64,000 nt of DNA from Paenibacillus taihuensis (GTDB taxonomy: Bacteria > Bacillota > Bacilli > Paenibacillales > Paenibacillaceae), in NCBI RefSeq assembly GCF_003386535.1, contig NZ_QTTN01000005.1:40702-104701 (forward strand), written 5' to 3'. Shown here piece after piece: positions 6,802-14,620 of this stretch (position 1 is its first letter; each line of letters begins with the position of its first letter). The translations under genes and the position numbers were made by a program. The notes under the pieces are model-generated. The model saw nothing but the letters and a program-made list of their open reading frames with translations. It did not search any database and had not been told where the DNA came from.

Positions 6802-9186
6802 ATGCCAAACAAAGTTCAGCTGTCGGTGCGATCGCTCGTCGAGTATGCGTATTTAAGCGGAGATATTGAATCGGGCTTCCGGACGACGACCTCGCTGACG
6901 GAAGGGACGAAGGCGCATCAGCGCATTCAGAAGCAGTACGGCGAGCAGGATGAGAAGGAAGTGTACGTGAGCGTGGAGATCGAGAAGGACGGTCTCTTCT
7001 TTGTCATTGACGGGCGCTGCGATGGGCTTCTTGCCGCGAGCGAAGAAGACGGCCTTCTCACGGTAGACGAGATCAAGTCGACGTCCGGCAGGCTGCCGGA
7101 GCTGCTGGAGCACACGTACCCCGTCCACTGGGCACAGGCCAAATGCTACGCCTACATCATCACGCGGGACCGCGGCCTCGACGAAATCACCGTCCAGCTG
7201 ACTTATGTGCAGGTAGACACCGAGGAGGAGCGGCGGTTCCAGCAGCGTGCGACGGCGGCCGAGCTGGAGCAGTTCGTCCACGAGATGATCAGCTGCTATT
7301 ATACCCGCGCCAAGCAGCAGCTGCAGCACGAGGAGAAGCGCGATCGCAGCATCAAGGAACTGGCGTTTCCTTTTCCTGCGTATCGGGAAGGACAGCGCAA
7401 GCTTGCGGGGGCGGTCTACCAATCGATCGCGAGCGGGCATAAGCTATTTGCCAAGGCGCCTACAGGCATCGGCAAGACGATCTCGACGATCTTCCCGGCG
7501 GTCAAAGCGATCGGGGAGGGCGTGCTGCAGCGCGTTCTTTATTTGACGGCAAAGACGATTACGCGGACGTCGGCGGAGGAAGCTTGGGCACTGCTTGAGG
7601 CGAAAGGGCTGCATATGCAGGTCGTCACCCTCACGGCGAAGGAGAAAATCTGCTTCCAAGAGGAAGTGCGCTGCTCCAAGGAGCACTGCCCGTACGCGGA
7701 TGGCTACTACGACCGGATTAACGGGGCGTTGCTCGACCTGCGCACGAACGAGACGCGCATCACCCGCGAAGTGATTGAGACTTATGCGCGCAAGCATACG
7801 GTATGCCCGTTCGAATTCGCGCTTGATGCGGCTTACGGGGCGGATGCCATGATCTGCGACTACAACTATGTCTTCGATCCCCGCGTCAACCTGCAGCGGA
7901 TGTTCGAGGAGCGGAAGAAGCGCACCGCCGTACTGATCGATGAAGCGCATAATCTTGTCGACAGGGCACGCGAGATGTACTCGAGCACGCTCGATAAAGC
8001 GGAATTCCTTGAGGTGCAGCGCGCCTATAAGAGCAAGCCGAGCTTCACTGCGCCTGCCGTGCATGCAGCTGCCAAAGCGGTGAACGATTACTTCATCGCG
8101 CTGCGCAAGTCCATCGGCGAGCAGAAGCAAGAGGTGGCCAAGGAGCTGCCCGAGCAGCTGGTCGGACTTATCGAGCAGTTCAGTAACGAGGCGGAGCGCG
8201 AATTGCTCAGCTCTAACAGTGGAGAGGCGAATCCGCAGCTGCTGGAGCTGTATTTTCGCTGTCAGAGCTTCGTTCGTATCGCCAAGCTGTACGACGAGCG
8301 GTACGTCACGTACACGGAATGCCAGCGCAGCGATGTGCATATGAAGCTGTTCTGCCTCGATCCGTCGCATCTGCTGCGCACGATGAGCAAGGGCTACAGG
8401 TCGATCGTGTTCTTCTCGGCGACGCTGACGCCGCTGCACTATTACATGGACATGCTCGGCGGCGACGGCGAGGCGGATTATTCGGTCGTGGTGCCGTCTC
8501 CGTTCACGTCGGAGCAGCTTGAAGTGGGCATCAGCCCGCTGTCGACGCGCTATCAGGACCGGGAGCGGACCATTGACCGGGTCGTGGAGCAGATCGGGCG
8601 GCTGACGGAGCAGAGGCAGGGCAATTATCTCGTGTTTTTCCCCTCGTATGCGTACATGAATGAGGCGGTAGAGCGGTTCTTATCAGCTAATCAGGATAAA
8701 ATAGAAGCCGGGAGCATGAGAGCAATCGTGCAGGGAACGCGGATGTCGGAGGAGGAGCGAGAAGGGTTTCTGGCTGCTTTTCAGGCGGATACGCAGGAAA
8801 CGCTTATAGGATTCGCCGTCATGGGCGGGATTTTCTCGGAGGGGATCGACCTTGTCGGAGACCGCCTGATCGGCGTTGCGGTCGTCGGCGTCGGGCTGCC
8901 GCAGGTGGGCCTCGAACGCGATATTATGAAGGCGTATTTCGATGAGACCGGGCGAAACGGCTTCGAGTATGCGTTTCTGTTTCCCGGCATGAATAAAGTG
9001 CTGCAGGCGGGCGGTCGTCTCATCCGGTCCGAGCAAGACCGTGGAAGTCTGCTGTTGATCGACGACCGCTACCTGCAGCCCCAATATAATCGTCTGCTGC
9101 CGCAGGAGTGGCTGAATTACCGCGTCCTGCGCCGCTCAGACAAGCATTACACGGTAGATCCATACACCTTCGACCCGCGCGGCTGA
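6802..9186 (+). CDS. DinG/Rad3-type DNA helicase with N-terminal PD-(D/E)XK nuclease domain
   Basis: 794 residues. The N-terminal 180 residues contain FVIDGRCDGL and TVDEIKST, the D...ExK pattern of a Cas4/Dna2-like nuclease fold, with a following Gln in HWAQAKCYAY. The helicase part has Walker A (KAPTGIGKT, near residue 220), and a cysteine set (CFQEEVRCSKEHCPY, then CPFEF and ICDYNYVF) typical of the 4Fe-4S domain in XPD/DinG helicases. The DEAH box is IDEAHNLVD near residue 380, and the C-terminal motifs include GGIFSEGIDL and QAGGRLIRSEQDRG. Likely role is DNA repair or replication-fork processing. Its last 40 nt overlap the convergent anti-sigma gene. Confidence 0.88.
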   Translation: MPNKVQLSVRSLVEYAYLSGDIESGFRTTTSLTEGTKAHQRIQKQYGEQDEKEVYVSVEIEKDGLFFVIDGRCDGLLAASEEDGLLTVDEIKSTSGRLPELLEHTYPVHWAQAKCYAYIITRDRGLDEITVQLTYVQVDTEEERRFQQRATAAELEQFVHEMISCYYTRAKQQLQHEEKRDRSIKELAFPFPAYREGQRKLAGAVYQSIASGHKLFAKAPTGIGKTISTIFPAVKAIGEGVLQRVLYLTAKTITRTSAEEAWALLEAKGLHMQVVTLTAKEKICFQEEVRCSKEHCPYADGYYDRINGALLDLRTNETRITREVIETYARKHTVCPFEFALDAAYGADAMICDYNYVFDPRVNLQRMFEERKKRTAVLIDEAHNLVDRAREMYSSTLDKAEFLEVQRAYKSKPSFTAPAVHAAAKAVNDYFIALRKSIGEQKQEVAKELPEQLVGLIEQFSNEAERELLSSNSGEANPQLLELYFRCQSFVRIAKLYDERYVTYTECQRSDVHMKLFCLDPSHLLRTMSKGYRSIVFFSATLTPLHYYMDMLGGDGEADYSVVVPSPFTSEQLEVGISPLSTRYQDRERTIDRVVEQIGRLTEQRQGNYLVFFPSYAYMNEAVERFLSANQDKIEAGSMRAIVQGTRMSEEEREGFLAAFQADTQETLIGFAVMGGIFSEGIDLVGDRLIGVAVVGVGLPQVGLERDIMKAYFDETGRNGFEYAFLFPGMNKVLQAGGRLIRSEQDRGSLLLIDDRYLQPQYNRLLPQEWLNYRVLRRSDKHYTVDPYTFDPRG

Positions 9187-9929
9187 TCGCCCGTATCGTC
9201 AGGCTCCAGCGTAATGCCGATACTGTCAAAATCCAGCTTCGCCGATTCGATCGGCATCGCCAGCAGTCCGACTCCGCGGTCGGATTGGCCGACTCGGAAC
9301 GTGCCTGCGCTCTTGCGGACGCCGTCCTTAATGAGCCAGACCTGATACGCTTCGCTGCCGCTGGTCGTCGCTGCTCCGAACAGATAGACGACGAACTGCT
9401 TGCTCTGTCCGTTGTCGACGATACAAGCGACGCCGGAGGATTTGCCGGCGAGCATGCCTGTAGCTTTAAGCGAGACAATCTCCGTTATTTGCGCGGCCGA
9501 TACATTCAGCGCCTGCTCCACGGGGAGCGGAGCGCTCTGCTGCTCGCTGCGAAGCTGCCAATTCCACGCCCCCATGAGCACGAGGCCGGCTACGGCTGCT
9601 GTCAGTAATGCGGGAGTCAGCCTGCGGAATACGCTGCTGCTGCTTCTTCGCAGCGATGTATAACGCAAGGAGCGGCCATTATCTGCCGGCTGCACGACAA
9701 GGGCTGCATCCATAACCTGCTGCTTCAGATCAGACGGCGGTTCGATTTGTTGAATATCCGTAGGAAGCGCCTCCCATACCGTGCGCAGTTCCTCAAGCTC
9801 TTGCTGGCAGGCTTCGCAATGAGGGAGGTGAAGTTCGAAGGCGGCTTTCTCCTCTGCTGTGCACGCATCCGATACATATTCGAGGCAAAGCTCGCATATA
9901 GACGGCTGCTGTTCTCTCTTCTCCATCAC
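9147..9929 (-). CDS. Anti-sigma factor, zinc-finger plus RskA-type extracellular domain
   Basis: 260 residues. The N-terminal 85 residues form a ZAS-type zinc finger (CLEYVSDACTAEEKAAFELH, then HCEACQQEL). One membrane helix lies at about residues 112-130 (PALLTAAVAGLVLMGAWNW). The outer domain resembles anti-sigma-K factor RskA (ACIVDNGQSKQFVVYLFGAA; GSEAYQVWLIKDG; GLLAMPI). It should hold the ECF sigma factor encoded just upstream until an envelope signal triggers release. Its ATG overlaps the sigma stop codon (ATGA). The 3' end overlaps the convergent helicase gene by 40 nt. Confidence 0.85.
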   Translation of the reverse strand: MMEKREQQPSICELCLEYVSDACTAEEKAAFELHLPHCEACQQELEELRTVWEALPTDIQQIEPPSDLKQQVMDAALVVQPADNGRSLRYTSLRRSSSSVFRRLTPALLTAAVAGLVLMGAWNWQLRSEQQSAPLPVEQALNVSAAQITEIVSLKATGMLAGKSSGVACIVDNGQSKQFVVYLFGAATTSGSEAYQVWLIKDGVRKSAGTFRVGQSDRGVGLLAMPIESAKLDFDSIGITLEPDDTGDQPRGSKVYGSTV

Positions 9930-10498
9930 AATCCCTCCTCCTCTGCCGGCAAATGTCTGCGTAATATTTTTAACGTTTGATGTAAACGGTTCTTAACGGT
10001 GCCAAGCGGCTGGTTATAGGCGACGGCCAGCTCACTTAAGCTGTAGCCCTGCCAATAGAAATGCTCCAGCAGCATAATTTGCTGCGAGGACAAGTGCCGA
10101 TACGCGCTGCGGATCTGCTCCTTGAGCGACTGCCGTTCTGCTCGCTCCTCAGGTGTTGGGGCGGCTGAATCCGGGATACGTTCGAGTTCTTCGGGCTCGA
10201 AGGGAAGGATCGGAGCATTCTGCCGTCGCTGCTTGCGCAGCCAATCCGTCGTTATGTTGCGGGTGACGGTGAGCAGCCAGCTCGTGAACCGGCCCTTCTC
10301 CGGATTGTAGTCCGAGTCGGTCGTCCACAGTCTTAGGAAGACAGACTGAACGATATCCCTTGCGGCGGGTTCATCCTTGAGCGCCTTAATCGCAAAAGAA
10401 TAGACGAGCCCCGCATAGCGGTCGTATAGCGTGGACAGTGCTTTCTGCTGCTTGCATTTGATGAGCAGCATCAATTCATAATCGCCAAGATTGTGCAT
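9926..10498 (-). CDS. ECF RNA polymerase sigma factor
   Basis: 190 residues. Region 2 reads LYDRYAGLVYSFAIKAL, DIVQSVFLRLW and FTSWLLTVTRNITTDWLRK. Region 4 reads LSSQQIMLLEHFYWQGYSLS followed by ELAVAYNQPLGTVKNRLHQT. There is no region 1 or 3, as expected for an ECF factor of the SigK/SigM-like type. A GGGAGG ribosome site precedes the start. It is translationally coupled to its RskA-like anti-sigma factor. Upstream in the same direction lie two secreted cupredoxin genes that are plausible regulon members, as inference from position only. Confidence 0.9.
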   Translation of the reverse strand: MHNLGDYELMLLIKCKQQKALSTLYDRYAGLVYSFAIKALKDEPAARDIVQSVFLRLWTTDSDYNPEKGRFTSWLLTVTRNITTDWLRKQRRQNAPILPFEPEELERIPDSAAPTPEERAERQSLKEQIRSAYRHLSSQQIMLLEHFYWQGYSLSELAVAYNQPLGTVKNRLHQTLKILRRHLPAEEEGL

Positions 10499-10607
10499 GT
10501 GAGCTGGCCTCCCGGTCAGACATCATAGAGAATAACCGTGACTGATTGTTAGAGTTTTCCTTCCTTGAATTTTACCACTAATTCTCGAGAAAAAGCTGTC
10601 TTGGTAC

Positions 10608-10798
10608 GCGATAAGTGCGAATATACACGTAACAGAAGATGAATCACTCAACGGCGCGGGAATAGGTGCAAAAATGCAACTATTTTCGACTAAATAGACG
10701 GTTTCACCGAATTGAGACAGAAATAAGTGGCTTTTTGCACTTATTCCGGATGAAACATCGTGAAATTGCAAAATAGATGCATATTTGCACTAAACAGG
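10608..10798. repeat. Intergenic phrase cassette, GTGCAAAWATGCA type
   Basis: This fills much of the 395-bp gap 10499-10893. Two forward phrases (10608-10633 and 10658-10688, the second containing GTGCAAAAATGCAACTATTT) are followed by a middle stretch 10689-10720. Two inverted phrases follow at 10720-10750 and 10766-10798. The same order, two direct copies, centre, inverted copies, is seen at 39341, 53199 and 56740 with different phrase sequences. The rest of the gap holds only a GGGTAAC/GTTACCC hairpin (10852-10882) just after the cupredoxin gene, a possible weak terminator, and sigma-gene leader sequence. Confidence 0.7.
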
Positions 10799-10893
10799 AA
10801 CGATTGCACGCTGATTCGCGAACTCTCCGACAGGGGACTTCTACGAACGGAGGGTAACCATCCCAAGAGAGGACAGTTACCCCATGTGAACAT

Positions 10894-11676
10894 TTATTTT
10901 GCGACGATGATCGTCGCCTGCATGCCGGGATGCGGCGCGCAGTGATATTCGAACGAGCCTTCATCGTTGAAGGTAATGACCTTGCCTTCGTCCTTGCCGA
11001 GCAAATCGGTGTCGAAGATGCCATCGTCAGATGTCGCTGAATGCTTCACATCGTCCCGGTTAATAAACTTGACCGTGTCACCCGGGTGAATCGTCAACTT
11101 ATCCGGCGAGAATGAAAAATCCTTAATTTCCACGACATACTGCTTGCTCTGCGGCTTCGTGTCCGTGCTGCCGGCCGCCGGTTTGTCGGCTGGCTTCGTA
11201 GTCGACGGCTTATCAGCAGGCTTCGTTGTATCCTTGGCCGGAGTCTTGCCGCCTTTGTCGTCGCCAGGTTCGGCCTTGGAGCCGCCGCCCTTGTCGTCGC
11301 CAGCATCGCTCTTCGAATCCGCTCCGCTCACATCGCTCGCTGCTTCGGCATTTTTCGAATCAGAACCGCCGCTGCTTCCTGCATTCCCGGCAGTCGTACT
11401 GTCGTCCGATGCGGCTGGCGAGCTGGAATCGTCAGTCGCGCTAGCCGAATCCCCGCCTGCCGAGTTATCCGCCGTCTGCGTCGTTGCCGTATTCGTCGTG
11501 GTCGCCGAGTCGTCTGCTGCTATATGGCTTTGATTTTGAGAATTTTGCTCTGCTGCCGAATCTTTCTTGCCGCATGCAATCAGGCTCAATGCGACAACAA
11601 GCAGCAGGCATAGGAGGAAGAAGCCCTTTCGACGACTGACGGGTTTCCTATTCATGAGTTTCCAGGGCATATGCAT
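10894..11676 (-). CDS. Cupredoxin-domain lipoprotein
   Basis: 260 residues from 11676; a second ATG at 11655 gives a better signal peptide start (MNRKPVSRRKG) and may be the true one. The signal ends in the lipobox LSLIAC. A Ser/Thr/Ala/Asp/Gly/Lys-rich linker of about 130 residues follows (DDKGGG and TTKPADKP repeats). The C-terminal 80 residues are a plastocyanin-like domain with type-1 copper ligands in KHSATSDDG and YHCAPHPGM. It probably carries electrons or copper at the outer membrane face. The start lies 4 nt after the stop of the larger cupredoxin gene, so the two are one operon. Confidence 0.85.
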   Translation of the reverse strand: MHMPWKLMNRKPVSRRKGFFLLCLLLVVALSLIACGKKDSAAEQNSQNQSHIAADDSATTTNTATTQTADNSAGGDSASATDDSSSPAASDDSTTAGNAGSSGGSDSKNAEAASDVSGADSKSDAGDDKGGGSKAEPGDDKGGKTPAKDTTKPADKPSTTKPADKPAAGSTDTKPQSKQYVVEIKDFSFSPDKLTIHPGDTVKFINRDDVKHSATSDDGIFDTDLLGKDEGKVITFNDEGSFEYHCAPHPGMQATIIVAK

Positions 11677-11680
11677 TCAC

Positions 11681-13279
11681 TCACTTTACAATAATTTGGC
11701 CAGTCATGAACTTCTTGTGCGGCTCGCAATAGTAATCGTAAGTGCCCGGCTTCGTCAGCGTAATCGTGTGCGATTCGCCTTTCTTCATAAGCGGCAGCTT
11801 GAAGCTTCCGTCTACGGCAACTGCGTTGTGCTCCATATCATCGAAATTCGTGAACACGATTTGCGATCCGGCTTCGACTGTAAGCGGACCTGTGCCGAAG
11901 GAGTAATCCTTGATATCGATGTGATACGTCTTCACTGCAGGCGCTGCTGCTCCTGCCGTCGTACCTGTGAATTTCGCTGGATCAACCACGTACCAGACGT
12001 TGCCCACGCCTTGCCCAACTGCGTCGCCGTGCTTCACATCCTTGATGAAGTAGTACAGCGGATAGCCTTTGTACGTCGTTTGCTTGCTGCCGTCAGCGCG
12101 TGTAATCGTTCCGAAGTCGGAGCTAGCTACGCCAGTCGGCGCGCTGCTTCCTTTCGCGAGATATGCCGGCCAGTTCGCCAAGCAAGTGCCTTCGCAGACG
12201 CTCTTATTCATTGTATCTTTGTCAAAATAGTACAGCGTGCGGCCATTCTCGTCTGTCAGGTAGTTGCCGAGCGTCGCGGAAGTGCCGACCATAGCGGCAT
12301 AGTCTTGTTTCGCTACGAACCAAACGACGCCGACGGCTTCACCGTTCACGTCACCAGCAGCCATATCTTTGGCAAAATAGTACAGCGGCCAGCCTTTATA
12401 CGTTGTCTGCTCCGTACCATCCGCACGTTTATAGACGCCGAAATCGTCCGCGTTCATCGAGGACGGAATTTGCAGCTTGTCGGCGTAGAAGATCGGCCAA
12501 GCGGTCAAACATTGACCTTGGCACGACTCCAGATTCGCAGCATCCTTCGTGAAATAGTAGAGCGTGCGGCCTGCGCTGTCAGTCAGGTATGTGCCGAGCT
12601 TCGCGTTCTTGCCAAGTCCGATGCGCGTGCCGCTAGGCTGCACAGCGGTTTTAGCAATGACGCCGCGGTCTTGCAGCTGCGCGAACAGCGTCATGCCCGC
12701 AGGTGTCTTTCCATTGAGGGACTCGATCAGTGCTGTTGCGATATCGTTGTTCGTCAGCATCGATACGCCTGCGATTTGCGTGAGACCCTTGCCCGCCGCA
12801 AAAGAGATCGTATCCGCATACTTGTAATCCGTGCCGGACTTGTAACCAAGCGCCTCGAGCAGCACTTTGTAGAACTGCTGCGCGCTGATCATCTCAAGCG
12901 GATCGAACTTGCCGCCGCCGATGCCGTTCCAGCCGAGCTCCGCGTGTGCTTTCAGGTAAGCGAGTACGGGCTTATTCGCCGTGCCTACTTGTGTAGCGTC
13001 CGCGAAATTATCCGTGCCTGTGTAAGCAAGCGCATCCTGCAGCTTGCCTTGAAGGCGCAGGGAGATGATTGCGGCCTGAAGGCGCGTGGACATTTTGCCC
13101 AGATAGTCGTTCGATACGCCATTGCCGTCGCCAATAAGCAGGCCGAGCTTCGCAGCTGCTTCGGCATCGGTTGCCGCAACGTTCATCTCTTCCTCTGCGG
13201 AAGCACTAAGTACGGGAATCATCAAAGATAAGCATAAGGTGAATGCAAGCAAAAAAAGCCCAAACCTCGTTCTCTTCAT
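11681..13279 (-). CDS. Secreted multidomain protein: SLH-like region, two Lipoprotein_15 repeats, cupredoxin
   Basis: 532 residues with a classical signal peptide (MKRTRFGLFLLAFTLCLSLM, cut near ASA). Residues 30-210 resemble S-layer-homology modules that anchor proteins to the wall. Two copies of the secreted repeat of unknown function (Lipoprotein_15) follow, each with GRTLYYF, a CxxxC pair (CQGQC, CEGTC) and TYKGWPLYYF or TYKGYPLYYF. The last 90 residues are a plastocyanin-like fold with copper ligands in MEHNAVAVDG and YYCEPHKKFM. The combination suggests a wall-bound redox protein. An AAAGGAGG ribosome site precedes the ATG. It heads the operon with the cupredoxin lipoprotein. Confidence 0.83.
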   Translation of the reverse strand: MKRTRFGLFLLAFTLCLSLMIPVLSASAEEEMNVAATDAEAAAKLGLLIGDGNGVSNDYLGKMSTRLQAAIISLRLQGKLQDALAYTGTDNFADATQVGTANKPVLAYLKAHAELGWNGIGGGKFDPLEMISAQQFYKVLLEALGYKSGTDYKYADTISFAAGKGLTQIAGVSMLTNNDIATALIESLNGKTPAGMTLFAQLQDRGVIAKTAVQPSGTRIGLGKNAKLGTYLTDSAGRTLYYFTKDAANLESCQGQCLTAWPIFYADKLQIPSSMNADDFGVYKRADGTEQTTYKGWPLYYFAKDMAAGDVNGEAVGVVWFVAKQDYAAMVGTSATLGNYLTDENGRTLYYFDKDTMNKSVCEGTCLANWPAYLAKGSSAPTGVASSDFGTITRADGSKQTTYKGYPLYYFIKDVKHGDAVGQGVGNVWYVVDPAKFTGTTAGAAAPAVKTYHIDIKDYSFGTGPLTVEAGSQIVFTNFDDMEHNAVAVDGSFKLPLMKKGESHTITLTKPGTYDYYCEPHKKFMTGQIIVK

Positions 13280-13384
13280 TCGTCATATCCTCCTTTAAAG
13301 TGGCTGTCATTAGGAGGTAACGATGGAGAGCCCATATCGGTTTGAGCTGAAATTGATTATTTTTAAAAAAAAGTATTCGGTGGT

Positions 13385-13846
13385 CTATGCTAGCGGTTTC
13401 TCATATACGTTTATCCAGAAGCCATCAATGACGCTGGCGCCGCGATGCGCGTAGCCGTTATTGAGGAATAGCTTCTTGGCTCCGAGCTGGTTGGTGAGGG
13501 CATCAAGATAGATATGCCGGAAGCCGAGCTCTTTCGCCCTCTCTTCCAGTTTCGTCAGCAAGCGCTGGCCGTAGCCGTTCTGCTGATAGTCGGGATGAAC
13601 GCGCAGCCGTTTGATCTCCGCCGTATACTCATCGAGTTTCTTCAGCCCGCCCATCGCAACAACAACCCCATTGGCATTCGTCCCGACGATAAAGTCGCCG
13701 CCGCTGCTGAGATACTGCTCTTCAATCTGAAATATATCATGGTAATGCTCATGCGTTGGCTCTACACCTGCTGCGGATATGACAAGCAGATGCAGCTGCC
13801 AGATGTCATCATGGTCGGCTTGGGAATAGCGTCTAATGTGGATCAA
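13385..13846 (-). CDS. GNAT family N-acetyltransferase
   Basis: 153 residues starting at TTG 13846, with AGGAG 9 nt upstream. The acetyl-CoA loop is VHPDYQQNGYGQRLL, and the fold markers ELGFRHIYLDAL and AKKLFLNNGYAHRG are present. The substrate cannot be told from sequence. It is a single gene between the cupredoxin operon and the divergent phosphoesterase gene. Confidence 0.87.
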   Translation of the reverse strand: MIHIRRYSQADHDDIWQLHLLVISAAGVEPTHEHYHDIFQIEEQYLSSGGDFIVGTNANGVVVAMGGLKKLDEYTAEIKRLRVHPDYQQNGYGQRLLTKLEERAKELGFRHIYLDALTNQLGAKKLFLNNGYAHRGASVIDGFWINVYEKPLA

Positions 13847-14083
13847 GGGGCATCGCTCCTTTTCCGAGACAATCTTTGAAAACTCTAAACGTATATGTAA
13901 TATAATCTAACACAAAGACAAGCCTTATTGATAGGATTTTATAGTTCGTCCGCGAAAAATTGGGGTTATTCGCTGTGTTCAGCTATATGTGTGAGGTTTA
14001 TGTAAAAGATAATGGGATTGAATAGCGGATGCTTTTGCTCAATAATGAGAGAAAGCGGTAAAAGAGAAGGAGCTGAGGACGAC

Positions 14084-14596
14084 ATGAAGGTGGTCGTTGT
14101 TTCGGATACTCATATGACACGGATGGCGAAGAAGCTGCCGGAGCGGCTGGTTGAGGAGCTGATGAGCGCGGATGCCATCCTGCACGCAGGTGATTGGATG
14201 ACGCTGTCGGTGCTGGAAATGCTAGAGAGCTATGCCCGAACAGAAGGCGTGGCGGGCAATAATGACGGCAGCGATATCATCGCGAAGCTCGGCTGGCGTA
14301 AGCTGCTGGAGATTGAGGGCGTGCGGGTCGGGCTCGTTCATGGGCATCAAGGGACGGGCGGCCGGTCGGATACGGAGCTGAATGCGTATCGGGCTTTTGC
14401 AAAGGATCAGGCTGACATTGTTGTGTTCGGCCACTCGCATGTTCCTCTGAAGAAGGAACTGAACGGGGTGCTTATGTTTAACCCGGGTTCGCCTACGGAT
14501 AAGAGAAGGCAGGCACAGTACTCGTTTGGCGTATTAGTGATCGAGGGCGGCAAGGTAAAGTCGGCGGAGCATATTTTCTACGATAACAAGAACTGA
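14084..14596 (+). CDS. Metallophosphoesterase, YfcE/MJ0936 family
   Basis: 170 residues from ATG 14084; the longer frame from 14012 reads through leader sequence and the AAGGAG site lies just before 14084. Metal-binding motifs are intact: VVSDTHM, LHAGDW, GNNDG, LVHGHQG and VFGHSHVPL. The family hydrolyses phosphodiesters with Mn or Ni. It is 24 nt upstream of the TetM-like gene and likely co-transcribed with it. Confidence 0.9.
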   Translation: MKVVVVSDTHMTRMAKKLPERLVEELMSADAILHAGDWMTLSVLEMLESYARTEGVAGNNDGSDIIAKLGWRKLLEIEGVRVGLVHGHQGTGGRSDTELNAYRAFAKDQADIVVFGHSHVPLKKELNGVLMFNPGSPTDKRRQAQYSFGVLVIEGGKVKSAEHIFYDNKN

Positions 14597-14620
14597 CGTA
14601 TAAGAGGGGAATGGCTTACG

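Noticed and set aside
6802..7440. Separate Cas4 gene of a CRISPR or defence locus
   Set aside because: The nuclease motifs are in frame with the helicase and no cas or defence genes accompany it.
10523..11024. Two small minus-strand frames between the sigma and cupredoxin genes
   Set aside because: They translate the phrase repeats and overlap the cupredoxin 3' end; no ribosome site.
11567..13231. 554-residue plus-strand open frame
   Set aside because: It is antisense to the SLH-like/cupredoxin gene, has no ribosome site and no recognisable fold, and arises from codon bias of the true gene.
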